Of a stretch of 12,053 nt of DNA, positions 1-6,401 are shown one piece after another. The translations under genes and the position numbers were made by a program. The stretch is from JBFWYO01 sp050186335. GTDB lineage: Bacteria; Pseudomonadota; Alphaproteobacteria; Bin65. Each line of letters begins with the position of its first letter. Positions within the stretch are counted from its first letter, which is position 1. Location: positions 1-12,053 of the forward strand of contig JBFWYO010000112.1 of NCBI GenBank assembly GCA_050186335.1, in the 5' to 3' direction. Below the pieces are notes generated by a model. The model searched no databases and had not been told where the DNA came from. It saw only the letters and a list, made by a program, of their open reading frames with translations.

Positions 1-1
1 C

Positions 2-73
2 GGCACCGTGCGGGTGCCGTACAGCTCGGGCGAGCGCCGCATCTCGATCGCGTTCGACGTGGTGCCGGCGTAA
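2..73 (+). CDS. C-terminal end of a probable 2-oxoglutarate/Fe(II)-dependent oxygenase (5' end outside window)
   Basis: Only the last 23 codons and a TAA stop are present; the gene enters from the left edge. The visible peptide contains VPYSSGERRISIAFDV and ends VVPA. An Arg followed by a hydrophobic RISIAF strand close to the C-terminus is typical of the final strand of 2-oxoglutarate/Fe(II) oxygenases, where the Arg contacts the 2-oxoglutarate carboxylate; the pattern is close to the putative 2OG-Fe(II) oxygenase family known as TIGR02466. The HxD iron ligands would lie outside the window and cannot be checked. The gene converges on the acyl-CoA dehydrogenase with 9 bp between the stop codons and no visible terminator between them. 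The frame is secure; the family is a tentative reading from a very short tail. Confidence 0.5.
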   Translation, partial: GTVRVPYSSGERRISIAFDVVPA

Positions 74-82
74 GCCGAAGCG

Positions 83-1228
83 TCACATCCGCTTGGCGAT
101 TTCCTCGAGCATGACCTCGGTGGCGCCGCCGCCGATCGCCTGCACGCGCGCATCCCGATACATGCGCTCGATCGGCGTCTCGCGCATGTAGCCCGAGCCG
201 CCGTGGAACTGCAGGCACTTGTACATCACCTCGTTGACCAGTTCGCCCAAGATGGCTTTCACCATCGAGACCTCTTTCACGCAGTCGATGCCCTGCTGAT
301 CGAGCCACGCGGTGTGATAGGTGAGCTGGCGCGCGGCTTCGATCTTGGAGGCCAGTTCGGCCAGGCGCGTGCGCACAAGTTGCTTGTCCCAGAGCGTGGC
401 GCCGAACGCCTTGCGGGTCTTGACATAATCGACGGTCAGTTCCATCGCCTTGGCGCATTCGCCGAGCGCGATCGCCCCGGCGACCAGCCGCTCGTTCTGG
501 AAATTCTGCATGATCGAGTAGAAGCCCTTGTTCTCCTCGCCCAGCATGTTTTCCGCCGGCACCTCGCAATCCTCGAACACCAGCTCGGCGGTGTCCGAGC
601 AGCGCCAGCCCATCTTGTCGAGCTTACGCGCGACCTTGAAGCCTTTCGTGTTCTTGTCGACGATGAAGATCGACACGCCGCGCGACCCCTTGGCCGTCGG
701 ATCGGTCTTGGCGGCAATGAAATAGACATCGGCCAGCACGCCGTTGGTAATGAACATCTTCGAGCCGTTCAGCACCCATGCATTGTTGCCCTTGCGCTTG
801 GCATTGGTGCGGATGCCGGCCACGTCCGAGCCGGCGTCCGGCTCGGTGACGCCGATCGCGGTGATGATCTCGCCCTTGATGATGCCCGGCAGGTATTTGG
901 CCTTCTGCGCCGCGGTGCCGAAGCGCGCGAGATGCGGCGAGGCCATTTCCGAGTGCACGCCGACGGTCACCGCGAATCCGCTGTATGAGGATTTGCCGAG
1001 CGCCTCGTGCAGCACCACCGAGGCGACGGTATCCATGGCCGGGCCGCCATATTCCTCCGGATAGCGGATGCCGAGCAGCCCGAGCGAGCCCATCTTGCGC
1101 AAGGTTTCGCGCGGCACGGCGCCCGCGGTTTCCCACGCGTCGCCGTGCGGAATCACTTCCTCGCGCACGAAACGGTCTGCCTGCTCGCGCAGCATGCGGT
1201 GCTCTTCCTCGATATAGACCGGATCCAC
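83..1228 (-). CDS. Acyl-CoA dehydrogenase, 381 aa
   Basis: A full-length FAD-dependent acyl-CoA dehydrogenase, which would introduce the alpha-beta double bond into an acyl-CoA in the cytoplasm and pass electrons to electron-transfer flavoprotein. Visible motifs: the family signature AIGVTEPDAGSD (residues 124-135), SKMFITNG (156-163), RKAFGATLWDKQL (272-284), the QFHGGSGYMRE FAD-binding helix (340-350) and the closing IGGGATEVM segment (365-373). The place where medium-chain enzymes carry their catalytic Glu is Gly here, while Glu246 in NFQNERLVAG matches the catalytic base of isovaleryl-CoA and long-chain dehydrogenases. The enzyme therefore probably belongs to the IVD/LCAD-like branch; its substrate is unknown. 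The start is GTG at 1226-1228, supported by AGGAG seven bases upstream. It lies 33 bp downstream of the glutathione transferase gene and is probably cotranscribed with it. Confidence 0.93.
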   Translation of the reverse strand: MDPVYIEEEHRMLREQADRFVREEVIPHGDAWETAGAVPRETLRKMGSLGLLGIRYPEEYGGPAMDTVASVVLHEALGKSSYSGFAVTVGVHSEMASPHLARFGTAAQKAKYLPGIIKGEIITAIGVTEPDAGSDVAGIRTNAKRKGNNAWVLNGSKMFITNGVLADVYFIAAKTDPTAKGSRGVSIFIVDKNTKGFKVARKLDKMGWRCSDTAELVFEDCEVPAENMLGEENKGFYSIMQNFQNERLVAGAIALGECAKAMELTVDYVKTRKAFGATLWDKQLVRTRLAELASKIEAARQLTYHTAWLDQQGIDCVKEVSMVKAILGELVNEVMYKCLQFHGGSGYMRETPIERMYRDARVQAIGGGATEVMLEEIAKRM

Positions 1229-1235
1229 GGCACGT

Positions 1236-1240
1236 CTCCT
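1236..1240 (-). promoter_or_regulatory. Ribosome binding site of the acyl-CoA dehydrogenase
   Basis: Read on the minus strand this is AGGAG, ending seven bases before a GTG codon. It decides in favour of the GTG start of the acyl-CoA dehydrogenase, because there is no in-frame ATG with comparable spacing nearby. Confidence 0.75.
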
Positions 1241-1261
1241 GGCGAACGAATTGGATGGGGA

Positions 1262-1873
1262 TCAGGTGGCGGGCTTGGTCGCCTGGAACGATTTGCGCTG
1301 GGCGAATTTGTCGAACCACGCGCCGAGCTTCGGATGGGTCTTGCGCCAGCCCATGTCGCCGAAGCGAATATCGAGGTAGCCGACCGCGCAACCGATCGCG
1401 ATCGTCGAAGCATCGACCTTGTCGCCGAGTTGCGGCGCCATTTTCTCCAGCGCATCGAGCGCCTGGGTGACTTTCAGGTTTTGCCCGGCGCTCCAATCCG
1501 CCCACTGCTTGTCCGCCGGGCGCAGCGCCTGTTCGTAGCGCATCAGGATCGCGGCGTCGGCCATGCCGTCGGCCAGCGCTTCGGTGGTCTTCGTGCGCCA
1601 GCGCGCCGGGCCGCTCGCCGGAATCAGCTTGCCGCCGCCCGCCAAGCTGTCGAGATAATCGACGATCACCGCGGAATCGAAGATCACGTCGCCGTCATCG
1701 TTGATCAGCGACGGCAGCTTGCCGAGCGGATTGGCGTTGCCGAGTTCCGGGTTCATCGCCACCGGCGACGACATGATGTCGATCAAGTCGATGCGGTCGT
1801 TCAGCCCCAACTCCATGGCGGCGATACGCACTTTGCGCACGAACGGCGAGAGCGGCGCGAAAAAAAGCTTCAT
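1262..1873 (-). CDS. Glutathione S-transferase family protein, YibF-like, 203 aa
   Basis: A cytoplasmic two-domain glutathione transferase of normal length. The N-terminal thioredoxin-like domain begins MKLFFAPLSPFVRK, with Ser9 in the SPFVRK position where the glutathione-activating residue sits in YibF-type enzymes. LPSL (53-56) supplies the cis-proline and DSAVIVDYLD (66-75) resembles the glutathione gamma-glutamyl binding segment. The helical C-terminal domain has IAIGCAVGYLDIRF (158-171), very like the corresponding helix of E. coli YibF. The ATG at 1871-1873 is preceded by GAGGA nine bases upstream. It is the first gene of a minus-strand pair with the acyl-CoA dehydrogenase and sits downstream of the 2001-2042 promoter/operator region. 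Family assignment is strong; the substrate, and whether it conjugates, reduces or isomerises, cannot be told from sequence. Confidence 0.92.
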   Translation of the reverse strand: MKLFFAPLSPFVRKVRIAAMELGLNDRIDLIDIMSSPVAMNPELGNANPLGKLPSLINDDGDVIFDSAVIVDYLDSLAGGGKLIPASGPARWRTKTTEALADGMADAAILMRYEQALRPADKQWADWSAGQNLKVTQALDALEKMAPQLGDKVDASTIAIGCAVGYLDIRFGDMGWRKTHPKLGAWFDKFAQRKSFQATKPAT

Positions 1874-2000
1874 CGGACGGTTTCCTCTTCGGTTTCTCGT
1901 TTGCGGTTCGACGCCGGGACGCGGCGTTCGGAGCGGGGCCGCGCATGATGGCGGGCAAGGCAGGCGGGTTCAAGGCAAAGCGCGCGGCACGGTAGCGCGG

Positions 2001-2030
2001 TTGACACAGGCCAAGGATAAAACGTTATAT
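2001..2030 (+). promoter_or_regulatory. Sigma-70-type promoter facing right, with no obvious gene downstream
   Basis: A perfect TTGACA -35 hexamer (2001-2006) is followed after 18 bases by TTATAT (2025-2030) as a possible -10; GTTATA with 17 bases is the alternative. The -10 region overlaps the AACGTTATA repeats, so a bound regulator would block the polymerase. Transcription would start near 2037 and run towards 2224, where only the convergent dienelactone hydrolase gene lies. Confidence 0.4.
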
Positions 2031-2042
2031 CATAACGTTATA
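2021..2042. promoter_or_regulatory. Tandem AACGTTATA operator-like element
   Basis: AACGTTATA occurs at 2021-2029 and again at 2034-2042, exactly 13 bp apart. The second copy is embedded in the perfect 10-bp palindrome ATAACGTTAT (2032-2041), and the arms AACGTTAT (2021-2028) and ATAACGTT (2032-2039) also form an inverted repeat around ATC. An AT-rich palindrome repeated about one helical turn apart inside a promoter is typical of a dimeric repressor site, for example of the TetR or MarR class. No regulator gene is present in the window, so the binding protein is unknown. Confidence 0.6.
2024..2032 (-). promoter_or_regulatory. Extended -10 promoter element facing the glutathione transferase/acyl-CoA dehydrogenase pair
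   Basis: Read on the minus strand these bases are TGATATAAC, one mismatch from the extended -10 consensus TGnTATAAT. No good -35 is seen at the right distance, which extended -10 promoters tolerate. It would give a leader of roughly 140 nt before the glutathione transferase start and lies between and over the operator repeats, suggesting that both directions share one regulator. Confidence 0.4.
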
Positions 2043-2164
2043 GTGTAACGATGTTTGCCGCCCACTTCCGGTGCGGCGAGGGGGGGTCGATGCAGAATCA
2101 GGTCAGTCGACTGGCCAAGGTTTGCGTGCGCCCACCGACCGGAATCTGCGCACCCGGCGTGCGC

Positions 2165-2208
2165 GGTCAAAATATTCGGCGCGCGTCCGATCATCGGCTT
2201 CGCGCGCC
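2165..2208 (-). terminator. Probable intrinsic terminator of the dienelactone hydrolase gene
   Basis: GGCGCGCG (2178-2185) pairs perfectly with CGCGCGCC (2201-2208), and the interval contains a second nested pairing, CCGA (2187-2190) with TCGG (2194-2197). On the minus strand the hairpin begins 17 bases after the dienelactone hydrolase stop and is followed by GAATATTTTGACC, a moderately U-rich tail. The tail is not a clean T run, so termination efficiency is uncertain. On the plus strand there is no T tail. Confidence 0.5.
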
Positions 2209-2224
2209 GTTCGATCCTGCGACG

Positions 2225-2884
2225 CTAGAGCTTCGCCGCCAGGAAACTCATCGTGCGCTGCCAGGATTGCTCGGCGCATGCCTTATTGTAGGCCGGGCTG
2301 GTCTCGTTGAAGAACCCGTGCATCGCATCGTAACGGTACAGTTCGAACGGCACCGCGCCGGCCCGCATCGATTTTTCCAGTTCATCGACCGAGGCCGGCG
2401 TGCACCAATCGTCCTGGTTGGCGAAATGACACTGCAGGGGGATTTTTATCCTGCCCGGGTCGGCGAACGAGGCGGGCGGAATGCCGTAAAAGCAGACTCC
2501 GGCTGCGAACTCGGGCACATGCACGGCGGTCGCGATGGTCAAGGCGCCGCCCATGCAGAAACCCATGACGGCAACCTTGCCGCTGGTGCCGGCCAGATAT
2601 TGCGCCGCGCCGCGAATGTCCTGCTTGGTGGCGCGCGGAAAATCCAGCTTGCCCATCAAGTGTCCGGCCTCGTCGCGTTCGGTGGTGACCTTGCCCTCGT
2701 AAAGATCCGGCGCCAGCGCGTTGTAACCGGCCGCGGCGAACCGGTCGGCCACGCCGCAAATCTGCGGGTTCAGGCCCCACCATTCCTGGATCACCACGAC
2801 GCCCGGCTTGCCCTTGCCGGCATTCGCCAGATACCCGCGCGTCTTGGCGCCGTCGGGGCGGGTGTAGTCGATCATGCTGCCCAT
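2225..2884 (-). CDS. Dienelactone hydrolase family protein, 219 aa
   Basis: A cytoplasmic alpha/beta hydrolase of the dienelactone hydrolase family, whose founding members open dienelactone in the chlorocatechol pathway; many relatives act on other esters or lactones. The nucleophile elbow is GFCMGG with Cys110 as nucleophile, the acid is Asp158 or Asp159 in NQDDWCTP, and the base is His189 in DAMHGFFNE, so the Cys-Asp-His triad is complete. Glu36 in VIQEWWGLN fits the conserved Glu that interacts with the nucleophile in this family. Length is slightly under the usual 230-240 residues. The ATG at 2882-2884 follows AAGGAA by seven bases; Met4 is a less likely alternative. No other aromatic-degradation genes are nearby, so the substrate remains open. 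A hairpin just past the stop suggests that it is a single-gene unit. Confidence 0.93.
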   Translation of the reverse strand: MGSMIDYTRPDGAKTRGYLANAGKGKPGVVVIQEWWGLNPQICGVADRFAAAGYNALAPDLYEGKVTTERDEAGHLMGKLDFPRATKQDIRGAAQYLAGTSGKVAVMGFCMGGALTIATAVHVPEFAAGVCFYGIPPASFADPGRIKIPLQCHFANQDDWCTPASVDELEKSMRAGAVPFELYRYDAMHGFFNETSPAYNKACAEQSWQRTMSFLAAKL

Positions 2885-3026
2885 GAGGTGCTTCCTTCGT
2901 CTGTCGGCTGGAGTGTTGGTCGGCGAATGTTAGCCGCTCGGGCGTCCATGTCGATGGCGGAACGTTGAATGAATTGCATGCCGGATTTGCGCCGGACACG
3001 CTTTAATGATTGGCGTGGTTGGAATC

Positions 3027-3034
3027 GGGGGAGA
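3027..3034 (+). promoter_or_regulatory. Ribosome binding site fixing the start of the exported barrel protein
   Basis: GGGGGAGA ends six bases before the ATG at 3041. It selects this start over the in-frame ATG at 2969, which has no comparable site and would add 24 charged residues in front of an otherwise ideal signal peptide. Confidence 0.7.
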
Positions 3035-3040
3035 CATCGC

Positions 3041-4240
3041 ATGTTGCGCTGGGGGCTAGGCGGCTTATTTGCTTATGTGTTGTTTTTGCTGTGCAGCATC
3101 GCGGCGCCGGCGTTCGCCGCGTCGCCTTGCGAAAAGCCGGAGATCGACGACGGGCCGCTGCCGAACGTGGCCGGTTGCGTCTCCTTCCGGCTGTTCGACG
3201 ACGCGCTGGTCGGGTCCGAATTGCGCGGCCAGCGGCGCAACGAACTCGCCATAGCGATCGAATCGCTGACCCTGCTGCAAATCACCGATCGTCTGTCCGT
3301 ACTGCTGCACAAGACGTTCGAGCCGGTGACCGAAGCCCGCGCCGGCAAGTCGCGCGCGTTCCGGGATCACGGGCTGTATGTCGAAGAACTGTATGCGGCA
3401 TGGACGGAAAAGGAACTTTTCGGCGCCGCGCAGCTCGGCGCCGAGTTGATCCTCGGCAAATGGAACCTGCCGTTCGGCCGCGCCTACGACGATTTCTTGA
3501 CCGTCTACGGCAACGATTTTGCCGCGGATTACGAATTCAAGGAGCGCGTCGGCGCGCTGCTGACGTTCAACATCGAACCCGCCGAAAATATAAGCGTCAG
3601 CCCGTTCGTCGGCTGGTTTACCCGCGACATCTGGCTGACCGGCACGATGTTCAAGAGCCGCGGTTCGCCCGGCCCGAACGACGGCGGCGCTGGCAACACC
3701 GGGCGATTGGATTCGTTTATCGTCGGCGCCTCGGCCGAATTCAAGGCGCTGGCCGGGCTCGAACTGTGGGCCAGCTATGCGGATCATGCGCGCGCGCCTG
3801 GCGGCGCCGAACGGGAACGGGCATTCGTCGTCGGCGCGTCGCTGCAATGGAAGTGGAACGAAGATTTCGCGCTGCGTCCGCTGATCGAATACGCGCACTT
3901 CGCGCATTTCGACAACGCCGCCGGCGAACGGCGCGATTACCTGACCGTGTCTCTGCGCGCCGATTGGCAGACGGCGGTCCTGTCGGGCCGCTCCCGGGCG
4001 GTGATCGGCTACACGCTGCGCAGCGTTCGCGGGCAAGGCGACGCACGCACGGCGCAGCGCGACGGGCTGGTCGCTTTGACGCTCGGGCACAAGTTCGACA
4101 ACGAATTGGATGTCGCCCTCGGCTACAAATATGCCGACGACGCGCGGATCGGTTCCCACTCGATCGGGCTGCTGTTGACCTGGAAGTTCGACTACGGTCC
4201 GTTCGGCCGCCGGGCCAAGCCAGCGGCACCGGCCACGTAG
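3041..4240 (+). CDS. Exported outer-membrane beta-barrel (porin-like) protein of unknown function, 399 aa
   Basis: Residues 1-26 form a typical signal peptide: a short positive N-terminus, a hydrophobic stretch GLFAYVLFLLCSIAA, and an APAFA cleavage site before ASPCEK. The mature protein of about 373 residues has many amphipathic strands with alternating hydrophobic residues and aromatic girdles, for example GALLTFNIEP, ISVSPFVGWFTRD, ELWASYADHA, LRPLIEYAHF, VALGYKYADDA and a last strand SIGLLLTWKFDYGPF. This is the pattern of an outer-membrane barrel with an even number of strands, but the chain does not end in the usual terminal Phe: about ten residues follow. Two Cys (30 and 46) in the mature N-terminus could form a disulfide. 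I do not recognise a specific family; a transporter, adhesin or scaffold are all possible. It lies 98 bp before the FHA gene in the same direction, so a role in the same envelope system is possible but unproven. Confidence 0.8.
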   Translation: MLRWGLGGLFAYVLFLLCSIAAPAFAASPCEKPEIDDGPLPNVAGCVSFRLFDDALVGSELRGQRRNELAIAIESLTLLQITDRLSVLLHKTFEPVTEARAGKSRAFRDHGLYVEELYAAWTEKELFGAAQLGAELILGKWNLPFGRAYDDFLTVYGNDFAADYEFKERVGALLTFNIEPAENISVSPFVGWFTRDIWLTGTMFKSRGSPGPNDGGAGNTGRLDSFIVGASAEFKALAGLELWASYADHARAPGGAERERAFVVGASLQWKWNEDFALRPLIEYAHFAHFDNAAGERRDYLTVSLRADWQTAVLSGRSRAVIGYTLRSVRGQGDARTAQRDGLVALTLGHKFDNELDVALGYKYADDARIGSHSIGLLLTWKFDYGPFGRRAKPAAPAT

Positions 4241-4243
4241 GGC

Positions 4244-4279
4244 GCCGGCCGTCCGCCAAAAACGGTGCAACCGGCCGGC
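4244..4279. repeat. GC-rich inverted repeat between the barrel and FHA genes
   Basis: GCCGGCCG (4244-4251) pairs with CGGCCGGC (4272-4279) around a 20-nt loop that contains a further short pairing, CCG with CGG. It begins three bases after the stop of the barrel gene. There is no T tail on either strand, so it is not a standard terminator; it might protect an mRNA end or be chance in GC-rich DNA. Confidence 0.35.
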
Positions 4280-4338
4280 AAATTGGGTATTGGTAGGAAG
4301 GCTGGGGGCGCCGTTTCGCCGAGGGCTACGCACCGTCG

Positions 4339-6309
4339 ATGTTCAAGGATCTGTTCAAGCGCAAGGCCAAGCCCGCGTTGGCCGACAAGACGCCGGCGGG
4401 CGAGCAGATGGGCGTGTTCTCGCTCGAATTGGCCGGGGTCGCCGACCCGTTCGATCCCGATCCGTTGTGGGACCGCAAGTACGGCGGCAATTCCGAAATC
4501 GTCGAACGCGCGACCGAAGACAAGGAGTTCCGCCTGCAGGCGGCGCTCGACGGCTGCCGCGACGTCAAGTTCGTGCGCGACGAGCACGGCCGCTTTCGCG
4601 AACAGACGCCGGTGTTCACCGACATCGTGATGTGGATTCCCGAAGCCAAGTGGCGGCACGATTCGTTACATGGCGGCCACCGCCTCGAAGCCCTGGCGAC
4701 CAACCTGGCGGCGTTGCACAAGCGCAAATTCTCGCGTTCGCTGCCCGGCGACCGCGAACCGATCTACTGCATCATGCCCGACGGCGAATTGACCGATAAT
4801 GCGGTCATCTTTCAGTTCGGGTTCGGCGTCTTCGTGCCCGGCGAGAAGGACCAGCTGCTCGGCACCGTCGCCCTGCGACGCAACAAAACCGCGCAGACGG
4901 TCAAGGTGCCCGACTATTCGTTCTGGCGCGGCGGCAAGGAGACCAAGCGGCCGGTCGGCGTGTTCCAGGGCCAGGGCAGCCTGCTCATAACGCCGGACCG
5001 TACCGGCCCGGCGCGCGCGCCGTTGTGGTTCCGCGAAAAATCCGGCCACATTTACGTCAACCTCAGCGCCGCGGACTCGGAAAGAGTCTACGCCGACGAC
5101 GAACGCATCAAGCTGGTCGAGACCACGACGCCGCGCAAGCACGGCGATCCGTTCCAATGGGTGCTGCGCGACGGACGCGCGGCGCTGCCGGCGGTCGATG
5201 CGACCGACGACGAGGATCAACTGATCGTCGAAGTGACGTTCGTCGCCGAGCCGGCCACCGCGCGCGCGCCGCAAATGGTCGTCCGCCAGCGTCCCGCACC
5301 GCCAACCCCGGCGCCGCTGCCCGCCAAGGATGCGGGCAAGCGCGGGCCGTCCCTGTCTCCGCGCGCACCGTCGGCCGCGTCCGAGGCGCCGACCGCGCGT
5401 GCGCCCGGGCTCGACGCGCAAGCAACCCCGCAAGCCGCCCCGCGCGCGGCGTCGGGACCGGCAACCGCACGCGCGGCCCCGGCCCCCGAGTTAGACGGCA
5501 TGTTCACCGGACACGATCGCGGAAGCGATGCGACTCCGATCTCGAGTCGCTATTCGCTCAAGCTCGCCGGTTGCGCCCTGCTGCGCATCGACGGCGATCG
5601 CGCGTTGGGCGGATTGGAGGAATGGGTCGTGTGGCTCGATCCGACCGGCTATCCGGTGCAGCACGAGAATCGTCATAAGGTCGACACCAACACATGCCTG
5701 GCGCTGGCCGGCACGGCCAAGTCGCGCAGTCTGTATTATCGGCTCGCGGGCGAGACCAATTTCAAGCCGGTCAAGCTGATCCCGTGCGTCCTGCCGACCG
5801 AAACCGGCAAACTGCTGGAGCTGAAGGAATCGCCGCTGCCCGGCATCTATCACGGCATGCTGATGCTGCCGCAGGAGACATCGTTTCCGCTCAGCCCGTC
5901 CTGGCTCGTGCTCGGTCGCAGCAATTTGCAGCCGGAAGCGGCGCAGCCCGATCTGCCGCTCGAACTGCTCAATCATCCGCATTCGCTGCGCTGGAACGCC
6001 GGCGGCGGCACGCAGGGGGCGAAACTCAATTCGCTGAACCTGTCGCGCCGGCATGTCAGCTTGCGGCTGGTCGACGGACGGCTCGAGCTGGCGATGGCCG
6101 AGGGCAAGATGCCGGTCTACACGCTGGATCGGAATCTCAAGGCGATGCGGTCGCTCGATCCAGGCGCGCGCGCGACGATGTCGCTGCGGCCCGACGAATA
6201 TATCGTGGTCGGCGCCTATCTGCTGCGCTTCCACCAGGAGCGGCCGCAAACCATGCTGTCGCGCGAGGCTTCGCGTCTCAATCGCGCCGGCGCGCCGCCG
6301 GCAGCGTAA
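4339..6309 (+). CDS. FHA domain-containing cytoplasmic protein, 656 aa
   Basis: No signal peptide or membrane segment is seen. Residues 1-305 form a region of unknown fold, possibly with degenerate beta-sandwich parts around 210-300. Residues 305-385 are an Ala/Pro/Arg-rich linker. Residues 390-515 form a second unrecognised domain (RYSLKLAGCALLRIDGD onwards). Residues 517-632 look like an FHA domain: LVLGRSN (523-529) supplies the GR-S pattern and NLSRRHVSLRLV (567-578) the SRxH motif, followed by strands up to EYIVVGAYLLRF. Arg527 and Ser569 are the expected phosphothreonine contacts and are kept; the usual Asn-Gly pair after the SRxH strand is not evident. FHA domains bind phosphothreonine peptides, so this is probably a regulatory or scaffold protein for the PBP/SEDS pair downstream. 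The ATG at 4339 has only a distant GAGGG upstream, so the start is less certain than the frame. Confidence 0.82.
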   Translation: MFKDLFKRKAKPALADKTPAGEQMGVFSLELAGVADPFDPDPLWDRKYGGNSEIVERATEDKEFRLQAALDGCRDVKFVRDEHGRFREQTPVFTDIVMWIPEAKWRHDSLHGGHRLEALATNLAALHKRKFSRSLPGDREPIYCIMPDGELTDNAVIFQFGFGVFVPGEKDQLLGTVALRRNKTAQTVKVPDYSFWRGGKETKRPVGVFQGQGSLLITPDRTGPARAPLWFREKSGHIYVNLSAADSERVYADDERIKLVETTTPRKHGDPFQWVLRDGRAALPAVDATDDEDQLIVEVTFVAEPATARAPQMVVRQRPAPPTPAPLPAKDAGKRGPSLSPRAPSAASEAPTARAPGLDAQATPQAAPRAASGPATARAAPAPELDGMFTGHDRGSDATPISSRYSLKLAGCALLRIDGDRALGGLEEWVVWLDPTGYPVQHENRHKVDTNTCLALAGTAKSRSLYYRLAGETNFKPVKLIPCVLPTETGKLLELKESPLPGIYHGMLMLPQETSFPLSPSWLVLGRSNLQPEAAQPDLPLELLNHPHSLRWNAGGGTQGAKLNSLNLSRRHVSLRLVDGRLELAMAEGKMPVYTLDRNLKAMRSLDPGARATMSLRPDEYIVVGAYLLRFHQERPQTMLSREASRLNRAGAPPAA

Positions 6310-6350
6310 ATGGTCCGGCGCATGGCGCGGGCGCAATTCGGCCGTCGCTA

Positions 6351-6359
6351 TGGTATAGT
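6351..6359 (+). promoter_or_regulatory. Possible extended -10 promoter upstream of the penicillin-binding protein gene
   Basis: TGGTATAGT matches the extended -10 consensus TGnTATAAT with one mismatch and lies in the 92-bp gap after the FHA gene, 42 bp before the next start codon. The -35 region (around 6331-6336) is poor. If real, it lets the PBP and SEDS genes be expressed without the FHA gene. Confidence 0.35.
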
Positions 6360-6401
6360 TTTTAGGTTCGTCGCCCGTTCCACTCGCGTGACTTCTCGCT
6401 C

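Larger units (their letters stand above)
1874..2224. other. 351-bp gene-free region between the glutathione transferase and dienelactone hydrolase genes
   Basis: No convincing coding sequence is present. The stretch holds the leader of the glutathione transferase gene (1874 to about 2010), an AT-rich promoter/operator block (2001-2042), about 130 bp with no recognisable content (2043-2177), and a strong hairpin at 2178-2208. Open frames that run rightwards from 2051 and 2071 continue into the antisense of the dienelactone hydrolase gene and look like no protein family. The two minus-strand transcription units are therefore separated here, and a rightward promoter with no obvious gene faces the 2043-2177 segment. 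Confidence 0.7.

Noticed and set aside
2051..2968. 305-residue plus-strand open frame just after the rightward promoter
   Set aside because: Most of it is the antisense of the dienelactone hydrolase gene, whose catalytic triad is intact; the first 58 codons resemble no protein and the start has no ribosome binding site.
2969..3040. Upstream ATG that would extend the barrel protein by 24 residues
   Set aside because: The extension would put a long charged stretch before the signal peptide, and the strong ribosome binding site serves the ATG at 3041.
3065..4333. 422-residue minus-strand open frame opposite the barrel gene
   Set aside because: The plus-strand frame has a signal peptide, a strong ribosome binding site and a strand pattern; the antisense frame has none of these.
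4339..6309. FHA gene as part of a type VI secretion cluster (TagH-like)
   Set aside because: No type VI secretion genes are in the window and the neighbours are a transpeptidase and a SEDS protein.
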